A DNA stretch of 64,000 nt from CBDFNC01 sp965249895 (GCA_965249895.1 CBDFNC010000002.1:496001-560000); one strand, 5' to 3'; positions 54,188 to 63,659 are shown, counted from the first letter of the stretch. Made by a program: numbers and translations. The notes: generated by a model from the letters alone, not told the origin.

Positions 54188-55792
54188 ATGGTCAAATATC
54201 TCAGAAATATAGTTTTTATGGTCGGCCTGTTGCTGGCCAGCTCGTGTACTTATATTAAACATGCCTCAATTCAAGCGGATTATGCTCGCTTGCAGCAAAC
54301 GGCCCCTTCCCTGCGCAATCTAAAGCACATGATTGAACGGCAGAACTTCGTGATCATTGGCCAGACTCATGACAGCGATAACTTGTATCACGGCGATAAA
54401 GCAACCAAGGCTGCAGTCGCATTTTCCAGCAGGTTTCAGGCCAATGAACGGGTTGGAATAATGCATGATATCGGAGTGGGTACTCATTTTGGCCTGGATT
54501 TACCACCGGGTGATTATGAGATCTTGGTCTTTTCAGATCGCAATGAAAACGGGCTGTACGAAAGCAATGAAGTAATTGGAAAGAGCAAGTTGTCGCTATC
54601 GCAACAATTGTTCCCCGACATGGTGGTGACAAAGTACGACATTGCTCTGGGAGAAGCATCCCGTATTAGCTGGTCAACTGATATACAGGTGAAGAAGAGG
54701 AATGCGAGTCAATCTTCTCTGTTTTTCCCCGCAGGTACGATTCGTGAGCTTAGCGATCCGATATTTTCCAGCGAGATGTCCACCTTAGGGCTCTATGATC
54801 CGGCGGCTTTCCTGGAGCAAGCTCCTACCATGTTTTACGCACTGGAAGAGGTTATTGGTTATAAGATCCCGGTAATATTTGTGCACGGTATTGGCGGCAG
54901 TGCACGCGAGTTTGACCTTCTGGTGAGCCAGTTAGATCGTACACGATTTACCCCCTGGTTTTTTTATTACCCGTCAGGCGGTGATCTCAATCAAATTTCC
55001 CAGCTGTTTTACAATGTGTTTCTTTCCGGAAACACCATCCCAAGCGATGAGAAAGTGCCTGTGGTTATCGTTGCGCACAGTATGGGTGGGATTGTGGTTC
55101 GCGAGGCGCTAAATTTGTTGTCAGCGGATCAGGCCGGTCCCTCGATTGAATTTATCAGTCTTGCAGCTCCTTTTGGCGGTCACCCGTCGTCGCAGTTTGA
55201 TGACGATAGTGATCTGTTAATTTTACCATCCTGGCGTGACCTGAATCCGGACGGGGAGTTTATTCAACAGCTGACCCGGGAGCCGTTGCCGAAAAGAGCC
55301 AGGCACCATTTGTTTTATGCTTACCAAAATCGAAACAAGATCAAATTTGGTGACAATAGTGATGGGGTAGTACCTCTGTCGAGCCAACTGGTACCCGAAG
55401 TACAGGCCCAGTCCAGTCGACAGTTAGGGTTGAATGCGACTCACACCAGTATATTAAAAGACCCGCTGGCGACACGAGCCGTGATGGATACCCTGAATAT
55501 GCTCAATACAAGTTACCCACAAAACCACATGGATTACTTCCTGCGTGGGGGCTTTGAGGTGGATATGCAGGGAGACTACACCGAATTTGAATATTACTAT
55601 TTACGCTATTATGGCCACTATTTACAGGCGTTGGCTCAGGGCAGAATTGCCCCCCTGGGTGCTTGGCAAGAGAAACTGGTGCCTATGTTGCGCGGTCAAG
55701 CCAAACCAGAGAGTGAACCCGCTACCGCTTGGTTAAAGTTTGTGAACAATAACCCTATGCATATCTGTGGGTATGGCCTGGAGTGCAGTTAA
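54188..55792 (+). CDS. Lipoprotein alpha/beta hydrolase (lipase/esterase-like)
   Basis: This 534-residue protein has a lipoprotein signal with LLLASSC lipobox (Cys ~20). The first ~190 residues are an all-beta region with DRNENGLYESNE resembling a calcium- or carbohydrate-binding loop. Next comes an alpha/beta hydrolase core: VIFVHGIGGSAREFD (oxyanion), nucleophile elbow VVIVAHSMGGIVVRE, acid in DNSDGVVPL and His in NATHTSILKDP. The style is PGAP1/lipase-like. The length beyond a core lipase suggests an extra C-terminal domain. ATG 54188 (GGAGACCAGGG upstream). Probably outer-membrane or periplasmic. Confidence 0.85.
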   Translation: MVKYLRNIVFMVGLLLASSCTYIKHASIQADYARLQQTAPSLRNLKHMIERQNFVIIGQTHDSDNLYHGDKATKAAVAFSSRFQANERVGIMHDIGVGTHFGLDLPPGDYEILVFSDRNENGLYESNEVIGKSKLSLSQQLFPDMVVTKYDIALGEASRISWSTDIQVKKRNASQSSLFFPAGTIRELSDPIFSSEMSTLGLYDPAAFLEQAPTMFYALEEVIGYKIPVIFVHGIGGSAREFDLLVSQLDRTRFTPWFFYYPSGGDLNQISQLFYNVFLSGNTIPSDEKVPVVIVAHSMGGIVVREALNLLSADQAGPSIEFISLAAPFGGHPSSQFDDDSDLLILPSWRDLNPDGEFIQQLTREPLPKRARHHLFYAYQNRNKIKFGDNSDGVVPLSSQLVPEVQAQSSRQLGLNATHTSILKDPLATRAVMDTLNMLNTSYPQNHMDYFLRGGFEVDMQGDYTEFEYYYLRYYGHYLQALAQGRIAPLGAWQEKLVPMLRGQAKPESEPATAWLKFVNNNPMHICGYGLECS

Positions 55793-55903
55793 CCGTACCA
55801 ATAAACGTCAGCAAAGATTAAGAGGGCAGAGCGTGGAAAGTTACCATTTACTGCCCGGTAGCCACGCTGGATAATTTAGCTGGACGCTTACTGGTATTCA
55901 ACA

Positions 55904-56908
55904 CTATAGCTTTACGATCAATTTGCCTTTATTCTCACCGGTGAAAAATAGGTTTAAACCTGTTATGGCTGACTCCAGGCCATAAATCACATGGGCGCGA
56001 TATTTTATTTTTCCGGCCATTACATACGGAGTGAGTTTGCCTAGCAATGCTGGTATCTCATCAAAGTGATCTGGCATAGTGAAACCTTGAATCGTTAGGC
56101 GCTTTTTAATGATGGGGATCCAGTTAGGGCCAGGAGTTGGTTGCTCCTTGGCATAGTCTGCTATCATGCCGCAGACCACTATTCGGCCATGGGCGTTCAT
56201 ATGCTCGAAAACATGATCCTGAATGGGCCCACCGGTGTTTTCGAAATATATATCTATACCATTGGGGGTTAGCTGTTCGAGTTGCTCAGCAATGTTATCG
56301 GATTTGTAATTTATTGCGCCATCAAACCCCAACTCATTGATAATCCAATCGCATTTCTCGCTACTTCCAGCGACGCCGATCACCCTGAGGCCATTTGCTT
56401 TGGCCAGTTGCCCTACAATCGAGCCAACCGAACCAGCCGCACCAGAAACCACTATGGTTTCTCCAGGTTGCGGCTTACCGACATTAAACAGACCCTGCGT
56501 GGCGGTTAACCCGGGAAGGGCGAATACGGATAACATCGTTTCAGCATCTGCACCCGTTTGCACTTTATTTATAGCTTCACCGGTACTAACAAGGTACTCG
56601 GTCCAGCCAAACATACCCATAACGCGATCACCCGCCACGTAGTCTGGGTGGTTGCTTTCAATGACTTGGCCCAAACCTGATGACCGCATGACGGTACCAA
56701 GCTCAACGGGTGGTATATAGCTGGCAGTGTCGGGACTCATCCAACCCAGCATGGCTGGGTCTAATGACATATGAGTTTGTTTAATCAGGAACTGTCCGGG
56801 ACCCACTTTGGGCACCTGCTTTTGCACCACCTCAAATAGTTCAGGTCGAATAGGCCCAGAAGTAGGACGGGCAATTAGTTTTATCTCGGTATAAGTGCTC
56901 ACCAGCAT
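55904..56908 (-). CDS. NADP-dependent MDR oxidoreductase (CurA/leukotriene B4 dehydrogenase-like)
   Basis: This 334-residue protein has the MDR fold with VVSGAAGSVGSIVGQLAK (nucleotide binding, ~152-170), FDGAINYKSDN, YFENTGGPIQDHVF and the C-terminal FFTGENKGKLIVKL. It lacks zinc ligands and resembles NADPH-dependent alkenal/one reductases. Start ATG 56908 or GTG 56902. Confidence 0.92.
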   Translation of the reverse strand: MLVSTYTEIKLIARPTSGPIRPELFEVVQKQVPKVGPGQFLIKQTHMSLDPAMLGWMSPDTASYIPPVELGTVMRSSGLGQVIESNHPDYVAGDRVMGMFGWTEYLVSTGEAINKVQTGADAETMLSVFALPGLTATQGLFNVGKPQPGETIVVSGAAGSVGSIVGQLAKANGLRVIGVAGSSEKCDWIINELGFDGAINYKSDNIAEQLEQLTPNGIDIYFENTGGPIQDHVFEHMNAHGRIVVCGMIADYAKEQPTPGPNWIPIIKKRLTIQGFTMPDHFDEIPALLGKLTPYVMAGKIKYRAHVIYGLESAITGLNLFFTGENKGKLIVKL

Positions 56909-57656
56909 ATCTCCAATCAGAATGTCTGAGGTTAAAGGTCTTCTATCGTGTCGAAATTATCTTCGATGAATTGGATCTATTATTCATCTTCATTTTGCAA
57001 AGATAAATGGTTCAATATGCCAAGGTTAATTGCCTTTTAGACAACAATGACCTTAACCACAAGTTCCCGCGAGATGGTGAATGTTACAACAGCAAGATGT
57101 GCTCGAACTAGTTCCTTATCCTGGCTCCCATTAGATCTGTATCAAACGGCTTTTTGGCTGTCAAATTCCGCTGATGAAATTGTTACAGTAAGAACTTACC
57201 TTCACCTGACTTTTGATATGTTCATCAAGTATACTGATGGTGTTACGGACTGGTAACCAGGTATAGCCGCGATTTCCTGCATTTAAAACAGAACAGTCAC
57301 AATCGTTTCCCGGTTTTATAGTAATACAGTCGCCTAGATATGCGCATTGATACATATGGCGGAGCGGCTAGCAAAGAGCTGACGCTTACAGTAATGACAA
57401 ACAGCGAATAATGATCACAATGGGAGCCCATCAAACAACCTGTCTAAGGGTAACAATTGTTGCGGCCTTTGAAGGAGCAGATGCCTCCTTATCGGCAAAA
57501 AGGGCGAAGCCAGTGCCAGCAAGGTTCGCCGAACAAGCCCGATAGATCTGTTACCCAAATTTGACCAGTCCCTCACGATGAAACAGACGACATCCTTGTA
57601 AGGGAGTACAACTTGATAAATCATAGATTGAGCAAATTACCTAAGGGGGAGAAGCG
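56909..57656. other. Long intergenic region with repeat F
   Basis: About 750 bases. Contains REP/BIME-like copy F (57425-57572). The rest has short, unconvincing frames on both strands and no T-run terminator. The end holds a strong AAGGGGGAG just before the phasin-like frame. Confidence 0.5.
57425..57572 (+). repeat. REP/BIME-like dispersed repeat, copy F (shortened)
   Basis: Same orientation as copy D, but lacks the ATCTCA/TGAGAT hairpin section: AGCCCATCAAACAACC, GGTAACAATTGT, GGGCGAAGCC, GGTTCGCCGAAC, then CTGTTACCCAAATTTGACC. Confidence 0.85.
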
Positions 57657-58052
57657 ATAACACAAATAAAAAATGCGTTACAGGTTAGCCTTCATGCGCA
57701 AAGTAAATCCAAACAGATTAACTGGATTAACGTTTCAAGTAATTTAATGGATCCCACGAAGTTCATGGGTTTAATGGAGCAATATATTGACCTGCAAATG
57801 TCGGCCCTGCATCGGCTAACTACAGTAACTAAGTTAAATATACTATCGCTGAAAGCTTGTCAGGAACGTTGCTATCAATCCTACTTAAACGTAAATAACC
57901 CGCAGGATATACTGCCTATTTGGGCTGATCCAACGCTTGAGATCCTCGAGGACGTGAAAGCCAGCGCCAGCAAACATGTCGAAGTATTTAGTGCGCAGAA
58001 ATCTGCAAATATGGCCTGGATACAAAAGTCGATTCAGGATCTTAGCGTTTAA
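57657..58052 (+). CDS. Phasin-like small helical protein, start uncertain
   Basis: The frame is open from TAA upstream of 57645 to 58052. The only ATG is 57747 (MDPTKFMGLMEQY), which has no ribosome-binding site. Thirty codons earlier an ATA at 57657 follows AAGGGGGAG with a five-base gap and the translated stretch IKNALQVSLHAQSKSKQINW reads like real protein. The body is a long helix (LQMSALHRLTTVTKLNILSLKACQ) with a phasin-like pattern. Phasins coat polyhydroxyalkanoate granules, but no PHA gene is nearby. Use of AUA as start is unproven. Confidence 0.45.
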   Translation: MTQIKNALQVSLHAQSKSKQINWINVSSNLMDPTKFMGLMEQYIDLQMSALHRLTTVTKLNILSLKACQERCYQSYLNVNNPQDILPIWADPTLEILEDVKASASKHVEVFSAQKSANMAWIQKSIQDLSV

Positions 58053-58108
58053 CCGTCCCGGCGGGACCCTATGGTATACTTGGTGCAATTTTATTCTCTC
58101 GAGTCGTT

Positions 58109-58585
58109 ATGAACTTTACCTCGACATTTACTCTCACCAGGGAGCACCTGGAAGAATGTTATGACCAATCTTTGCCTTACAGCAAGAGTCGGACGCCCAG
58201 ATATGGCTTCGCAGGCATTCTTATCTGCGGGGGCATAGGCCTTTACGTCTTTGTGGAGAATGAAGGATTTCCGGCTTCCATCTTAGTCGGTTTGGGTTTA
58301 CTGGAGCTGATCAGTTTCTACTACCGCCGTCCCTGGTGGTTAACTCGCCAAATGTGGAGTCGAAGCGCTAATAGCGAAGTTGTCCTTACCATAGATGAGA
58401 CGGGAGTATTAACCAAAAATCCTTACACGGAATCTACCTTATTGTGGTCGGGTATTGCCGAGGTGATAGATACGCCAAAAGGCATACTTCTAGTAACAGA
58501 AAGTGGTGGTCAGAGCTATTTGTCCAAGTCTGTTTTAAGTGGTGATGCATTAGTGTTTATTCAGGAAAAGGTATCGGAGAGCTAG
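58109..58585 (+). CDS. YcxB-like membrane protein
   Basis: This 158-residue protein has two adjacent transmembrane helices (GFAGILICGGIGLYVFV, ~32-48, and ASILVGLGLLELISFYY). A C-terminal beta-rich domain follows, VVLTIDETGVLTKNPYTES and LLWSGIAEVIDTPKGILLV, as in YcxB (PF14317) proteins of unknown function. ATG 58109 has no good ribosome-binding site. A GTTTCAGGAYGG repeat starts three bases after the stop. Confidence 0.8.
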   Translation: MNFTSTFTLTREHLEECYDQSLPYSKSRTPRYGFAGILICGGIGLYVFVENEGFPASILVGLGLLELISFYYRRPWWLTRQMWSRSANSEVVLTIDETGVLTKNPYTESTLLWSGIAEVIDTPKGILLVTESGGQSYLSKSVLSGDALVFIQEKVSES

Positions 58586-59265
58586 TTTCCATCCTGAAAC
58601 GCTATCTTGTCATTCTCGCGCACGCGGTGGTCCGACATCTGGTGGTCCGACACTCGGTCCAGTGGCTTAACCGCGTCACGGAGCACGCTAAAAGTCACTA
58701 GATCGAGATGTCGGACCATACCAGGAAAGCTGACAATGACTGAGTTCGTTGTGATAGTAGTGACTAACTTTTAGCCTTTGCAAAGCGGCAAGTTTCGCGT
58801 TTTAAGAATATGACTGAAGAACGAATGTGTGAGTTTAAGGATGGGCGCTAGAGCACCGATCAGTTCAAAAAACAAACAGTGTCTGATTACGCTTGAGGCT
58901 AATCAGCCCTACGGATCGCAACAGAACAGGTAGATACCATTAGCCAATGGCATAATCGTACAAATTGTGTTCTTTCAGCTTGAGTTGGGAGCTGATGCAA
59001 AGGGTTTTTCTGTGTGATTATTAATCAAATACACTGACGAAAATCTAAAAAATTGGCGTTCCCTTGAAGGGATTTGACAGAATGGAAATTTGCTCTTGCT
59101 GGCTTTGCAAATTAGGGGCGAGGCCAATGTTTGGGTAGAGTCTTACTTTCCCCGGTCGACTAAGGTTGCATCAATGCGCTCTAGTCATAACATCTGCAGC
59201 CGCTCTTTGGTTAGTTCGTCAATTGTGACGCAACAATATGATAATGCATTAGTTCACTGATTAGC
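58586..59265. other. Intergenic region with dispersed repeat
   Basis: 680 bases without a gene. The left part contains the GTTTCAGGAYGG/GTCCGACA repeat (58589-58660), with another GATGTCGGACCA at 58708-58719. The remainder up to the diguanylate cyclase stop is AT-moderate and uninformative. Confidence 0.5.
58589..58660 (-). repeat. Short dispersed repeat with GTTTCAGGATGG and GTCCGACA blocks
   Basis: Inverse of the 4401-4476 copy: CCATCCTGAAACG, TGTCATTC, CGCACG, GTGGTCCGACATCTGG, CCGACACTCGG, in that order. It begins directly after the stop of the YcxB-like gene. Confidence 0.75.
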
Positions 59266-60291
59266 TTAGAAGGCCATCTGCACCTGGTTGCGGCCGGCAT
59301 TTTTCGCCATATATAGTGCTTTATCAGCTTTTTCTATTAATTCAGAGATAGATTCTTGATCTTGTTTATGTGTGACACCAAATGAAGCGGTAATGGGGGC
59401 AACCTTTTCACCCGTACGTTTGTTTGTTAGCGAGACGCTGGACAATTTACTACGGACATTTTCTGCTAAAGAAAAAGCTCGCTCGAGAGGTATGGTAGGG
59501 CAAAGTATTGCAAATTCTTCACCACCATAACGAACCGGAAAATAGGGTTTATTACAATACTTCTGCAGTAATTTACCAATGACCTGCAATACTTGATCGC
59601 CCATCAGGTGACCATGGGTATCGTTAAATTTCTTAAAGTGGTCGACATCCATGATGATTAAGGAAATCTCATCGCCACTATTGTTTATGGCGAACTCACG
59701 ATAAATGGATTCGAAAACCCGGCGATTAAATAACCCAGTCAATGGATCTGTTGTTGCCTCTCTTTTACTGCTTTCTAGCTCTTGTTTTAAGCTATCTATT
59801 TCCTGCCTGGCTGCTGCGATCTGTTGTTGAAAAACTAAGTTGCTTTGGCAAATGGTATTGGTTTCACTCGCCAGCTGGGTAGCTACCCTTTTTAAGTCAC
59901 TGCTAGATGAAACACTTTCCAGTTGAGCCAAGCTATTTTGGACCGCGCTAGAGTAGCTCTTAGATTTTAGAGTATTGGTATCGATGGAGTTACTTAAATC
60001 ATTGACTAAATGATCGAAGGATTTTTGAATCTGACCAAGTTCTTTTTCGTTAGCACCATCCAGGTAAGCGATGTGCTTAAGAAAAAGCTCTTCCCCTATA
60101 ATCTGAGGGCAGGTCCCATACTTTAGAATGGTGTCATCCAACTCTTGTTTTAGGTTGCTATAGCTGTTCGAGTAATAGCTATACCACAACGTATAATTAA
60201 GCGGATTAGGTACAATTTTATGCTTAACCATTTTGGGTACGGCTAATCTAAGGTAGTTTGCAGCCTGGGAAGAATTTTCTGAAAATTTCAT
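59266..60291 (-). CDS. Diguanylate cyclase (soluble GGDEF protein)
   Basis: This 341-residue protein has an N-terminal ~180-residue helical region with a coiled-coil (QEIDSLKQELESSKREATTD) and no transmembrane helix, then a GGDEF domain: TDPLTGLFNRRVF, IMDVDHFKKFNDTHGH and an intact RYGGEEFAIL signature. All catalytic features for making c-di-GMP are present. The product-inhibition RxxD site is absent (NKPY in its place). The helical N-terminus could mediate dimerisation. Monocistronic. Confidence 0.93.
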   Translation of the reverse strand: MKFSENSSQAANYLRLAVPKMVKHKIVPNPLNYTLWYSYYSNSYSNLKQELDDTILKYGTCPQIIGEELFLKHIAYLDGANEKELGQIQKSFDHLVNDLSNSIDTNTLKSKSYSSAVQNSLAQLESVSSSSDLKRVATQLASETNTICQSNLVFQQQIAAARQEIDSLKQELESSKREATTDPLTGLFNRRVFESIYREFAINNSGDEISLIIMDVDHFKKFNDTHGHLMGDQVLQVIGKLLQKYCNKPYFPVRYGGEEFAILCPTIPLERAFSLAENVRSKLSSVSLTNKRTGEKVAPITASFGVTHKQDQESISELIEKADKALYMAKNAGRNQVQMAF

Positions 60292-60680
60292 TTAAGTCAA
60301 CAACACATAGTTAAGCCTAAGAGTGACAGCTCTTACTCTCACGCGCTAGAAAAGTAGCGAGGCCTAATAGTAGCGAATTTTCTGTCATATTCAAGATAGG
60401 GTACAGAAGGGAATAGGCAGGTAAAACGAGGTAATATCCTGATTTGGTTATGTAAATATGATATTTTGTTTAGGTTTATTTTGTTTATTATTGAATCACA
60501 TACTATTCAAATGTAGAGGTGGGTCACAACTTTTGTTTTCATCACTATAAGACCTTGGAAGTAATATCCCGCAGTATCAGGATATGCCGACCATTTTTCA
60601 CTAAATTTCAGGCTTATACATGCCGATAAACCTGCCCAATGCAAGAATATTGAAACGTGGTTTTAGCATAAAAATGCTAT
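60292..60680. other. Intergenic region, no gene recognised
   Basis: Likely promoter of the diguanylate cyclase on the left and AT-rich sequence with no coding frame. GCATAAAAATGC hairpin at 60666-60677 lies next to the MITE. Confidence 0.45.
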
Positions 60681-60945
60681 TATACCCAAACTACTTGGCA
60701 ATGCAGATTCAGAGCTCAGGCAGGATGTCAGAGCAAGGCGCAGCGAGCAGGGAATGGAATTCCCTTTTCAAGCGCTGCAACGCAGTGCTGACTTTCTGGC
60801 TGAGCTCCCTTCGGGCAAGACGAGAAGCAACCCTCTTCGGCGTTATAAAACCTTGATGTAGAAGACTAGACCTTCGGCTTTATGCCTTGAACCCGGTCAC
60901 TTCTCGACTTGCTGATCCCCCGCATTCCCAAGCAGCTTGGGTATA
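60681..60945 (+). mobile_element. MITE-like element, copy 3
   Basis: 265 bp, almost identical to copy 2 in sequence and orientation, with the same ends TATACCCAAACTACTTGG ... CAGCTTGGGTATA. An extra C at about 60920 and a few substitutions set it apart. No transposase. Confidence 0.88.
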
Positions 60946-61344
60946 CACGTATCACCATGGTGTTCATATGCCTTGCTGAAATATGTCAGAGTTAACACTT
61001 ATCGATTTTTTCACCCTTGTTGTGGAAAATGATCAGAGGCTTACCTGGGGGTAGACATACGCCCATTCGATGGTTGGGCTGACACAGCTAGTGGATGCAT
61101 TATGGTGCTGGGGTAGATCTTCAGTTTTTCCAGAACGGTACTGAAAACCAAGGGTGCATAACCGATACTTCTTGCCTTCTTACTATATGTTGCTCAACCG
61201 GCGAAAACCCGTAGAGAAGATTCGGCTAGTCGTCTCTCATAGCGTTGGCATATACCTCTGACAGCCAGTACGTAAACTGGAATATAAACAGATCCCGGCA
61301 TTTCTGACTGGGGAATAGTTCCCACAAAGAGTTCCATCGCTTCC
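60946..61344. other. Intergenic region, possible gene debris
   Basis: 400 bases between MITE copy 3 and the LysR gene. Several short broken frames on the minus strand have a protein-like feel, but I could not assign them to a family. No clear promoter or terminator. Confidence 0.35.
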
Positions 61345-62214
61345 TCAGGATAAACCTGAAAGTCTAAGCGTCTTAATCAAAAGGCTGTGCAAACTATCTA
61401 CCGCTTTCGAACCAAGTGAGGCCTGACTTCGACACACCGACACCTGCATGGGTTCGAGCGGCCCTAACCCATGCTCACCGCCCAAAATGTCTAAGTGCTC
61501 AGGTGCACTGCACTGAGTCAACACAGCTATGGCGAGGCCACTTTCGACAGCTGCAATTTGGCCAGCCAGGCTGGCGCTGTTGTAGACCACTTTATATCGG
61601 CGCCCCTGCAAGGCCAGGGAGTTGATGGCGCTGCGCCTTGCCAAGCTGGTGCTTTCGTAGACTGCAATAGGAAGCGGATCACGTCTCCACGCCTCAAACT
61701 GGGGTGAGCCTACCCACACCATAGGTTCATGAAACAATAAGGTTCCGCGTCGGACATTGTCTCGCGAGACCAGAGCAAGGTCCAGATCGCCACACTCAAC
61801 ACGAGGAATGAGGGAGGTTGATTGTTCGCAGTCCAGCTCTATCTCGATAGCCCCCTTTTGATGCGCAAATCGTTTGAGCACGGGTGTCAGATACTTGTTT
61901 GCGTAGTCGTCCGGAACCCCTAGGCGAACGCTGCCAGTCAACTCTTCACCATGAAAAGCAGCTTGGGTCTCCGCGTGCAGGTCGAGCATCTGCCGCGCAT
62001 AGCCTAGAAGTTTTTGCCCTTCGGGTGTGAGCTGATGCTGCCGGGGGCCTCTTATCAAGAGCTTGCATTCTAAGGCGGCTTCAAGTTTCTTGAGCTGCAT
62101 ACTTACAGCAGACTGGGAGCGGTTCACCTCCGGCGCCGCATTCGATAACGAGCCTGCATCTACTACGGTGACAAAGCATTTCAGCCAATCGATTTGAAGA
62201 TCTGGATAGCTCAT
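61345..62214 (-). CDS. LysR-family transcriptional regulator
   Basis: This 289-residue protein has winged helix LKCFVTVVDAGSLSNAAPEVNRSQSAVSMQLKKLE-type region (residues ~8-66) and an effector domain starting GSVRLGVPDDYANKYL. ATG 62214 (MSYPDLQIDW) is the domain start; the frame continues 45 codons upstream but that part is not LysR-like. It is divergent from azlCD (193-base gap), the probable target. Confidence 0.92.
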   Translation of the reverse strand: MSYPDLQIDWLKCFVTVVDAGSLSNAAPEVNRSQSAVSMQLKKLEAALECKLLIRGPRQHQLTPEGQKLLGYARQMLDLHAETQAAFHGEELTGSVRLGVPDDYANKYLTPVLKRFAHQKGAIEIELDCEQSTSLIPRVECGDLDLALVSRDNVRRGTLLFHEPMVWVGSPQFEAWRRDPLPIAVYESTSLARRSAINSLALQGRRYKVVYNSASLAGQIAAVESGLAIAVLTQCSAPEHLDILGGEHGLGPLEPMQVSVCRSQASLGSKAVDSLHSLLIKTLRLSGLS

Positions 62215-62407
62215 AACACCCCAATTATTAGTTTTTCGAATAGTAGTACCATGAATTATACGCTTTTCGCGAGTATCCGGTAAGCGCATACTTCTGACAC
62301 AACTGCACAGTGACAGTTTGGTTATCGTAAGTAACCAGTGTTTCAGCATGAATCTTTTAACCCTATGCTGAGAAACGATTGTAGAAATAGATAAATGAGG
62401 TGGTTTT

Positions 62408-63118
62408 TTGTCAGACTGTGATACGAATTTACCGGAGCTTAATCGTCAAAATATATGGGCCGGCTTTAAGCAGCTAGTACCTCTTTCGCTTTTTGTTATT
62501 GTGTTCGGGATAGCCTTTGGGCTGGTAGCTAAGCAAGCGGGGTTGGATAACCCTTCAATTATTACCATGAGCACAGTTGTTTTTGCCGGTGCATCACAGT
62601 TTGCTGCTATAGACATGTGGGGGGCTAAGGTATCGCTTGTACCCTTGGTTATCACTGTATTTGCCATCAATGCTCGACACCTCTTGATGGGGGCGAGCCT
62701 GTATCCTTGGTTACGTCATCTACCTCCAGCAAAACGCTATGTTGTGATGCTTGTTGTCTCGGATGCTAATTGGGCAATGTCCATGCAAGCGTTTAATCGC
62801 GGTGAGTCGGGCATGGGGCTTTTATTTGGCGGTGGTCTTGCGATCTGGTCATTCTGGGTATTAGGCACTTGGCTTGGTCTTTATTTTGGTAGCGCCATTC
62901 ACGATCCTGTAAGTTTTGGCCTGGATATGGTGATGGGCTGTTTCTTATTGGCGATGGTGGCTGGTGGAGAGAAGAATTTACGCATTTCATTCATCTGGAT
63001 AATCGCTGCATTTTCGTCGCTTATGGCTTATTGGTATCTGCCTCCCAATAGCCATGTTGTAGTGGGGGCCCTAGCGGGCGGTATTTTTGGTGCTCTTTGG
63101 ACGGAGAAAAAACAATGA
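62408..63118 (+). CDS. azlC: AzlC-family branched-chain amino-acid exporter subunit
   Basis: This 236-residue membrane protein has FVIVFGIAFGLVAKQAGL, MSTVVFAGASQFAAIDMW, FAINARHLLMGASLYPWL and GLDMVMGCFLLAMVAGGEK, which are AzlC/YgaZ features. With AzlD it exports branched-chain or related amino acids. TTG start (62408), GAGG upstream at a suitable distance. Its stop overlaps the azlD ATG. A LysR gene is divergent. Confidence 0.92.
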   Translation: MSDCDTNLPELNRQNIWAGFKQLVPLSLFVIVFGIAFGLVAKQAGLDNPSIITMSTVVFAGASQFAAIDMWGAKVSLVPLVITVFAINARHLLMGASLYPWLRHLPPAKRYVVMLVVSDANWAMSMQAFNRGESGMGLLFGGGLAIWSFWVLGTWLGLYFGSAIHDPVSFGLDMVMGCFLLAMVAGGEKNLRISFIWIIAAFSSLMAYWYLPPNSHVVVGALAGGIFGALWTEKKQ

Positions 63119-63423
63119 GTATAGAAACAACAGGCTTTGGCACGCTTATCATAGTTTTGATCATGGCAGTAGTGACCCTGGCAACCCGCTGGGGTGGCAT
63201 TTTCGTGATGTCGTTTGTACCCATAAACTATAGAGTTCAGCAGTTTATCAGTGCCATGTCTGGTTCTGTGCTCGTGGCGCTTCTTACACCACTAGCTATT
63301 AATGGTGACAACGGCGCGCGACTAGCTCTATTGACCACTGCAACCGTCATGTTACTACTAAAAAAACCTTTACCAGCTATCGCTGCTGGCATCCTTGCAG
63401 CGGCGCTATTTAGGCAGCTCTGA
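63115..63423 (+). CDS. azlD: AzlD-family branched-chain amino-acid exporter subunit
   Basis: This 102-residue protein has three to four membrane helices (LIIVLIMAVVTLATRWGG, FISAMSGSVLVALLTPLAI, PLPAIAAGILAAALF), the AzlD/YgaH small subunit. ATG 63115 overlaps the azlC stop by 4 bases (ATGA). Confidence 0.92.
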   Translation: MSIETTGFGTLIIVLIMAVVTLATRWGGIFVMSFVPINYRVQQFISAMSGSVLVALLTPLAINGDNGARLALLTTATVMLLLKKPLPAIAAGILAAALFRQL

Positions 63424-63659
63424 CTACCAGGTTGAGCCGTTGAAAACGACATTTAAGAGAGGCTCGCAGACCTCAAGGCGGCTTTGCGAGCGAACCATAC
63501 TATTGCAGTTCAAAAACGGCTGAATTTGGTCTTTCACCACTCGCGATACGTCAGGTTATCCGAAACCCGTCCTAGCATGATTTGGGCGCTTTAGGAACAA
63601 AGCATGCAAAATTGATCAGACCCTAATGTAATCATTCAAACTTCATTGTGTTCCTACGC

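Noticed and set aside
60620..60856. 78-codon ORF across MITE copy 3
   Set aside because: The same frame appears in copy 2 only because the repeat sequence is shared; it starts outside the element in one case and has no ribosome-binding site.
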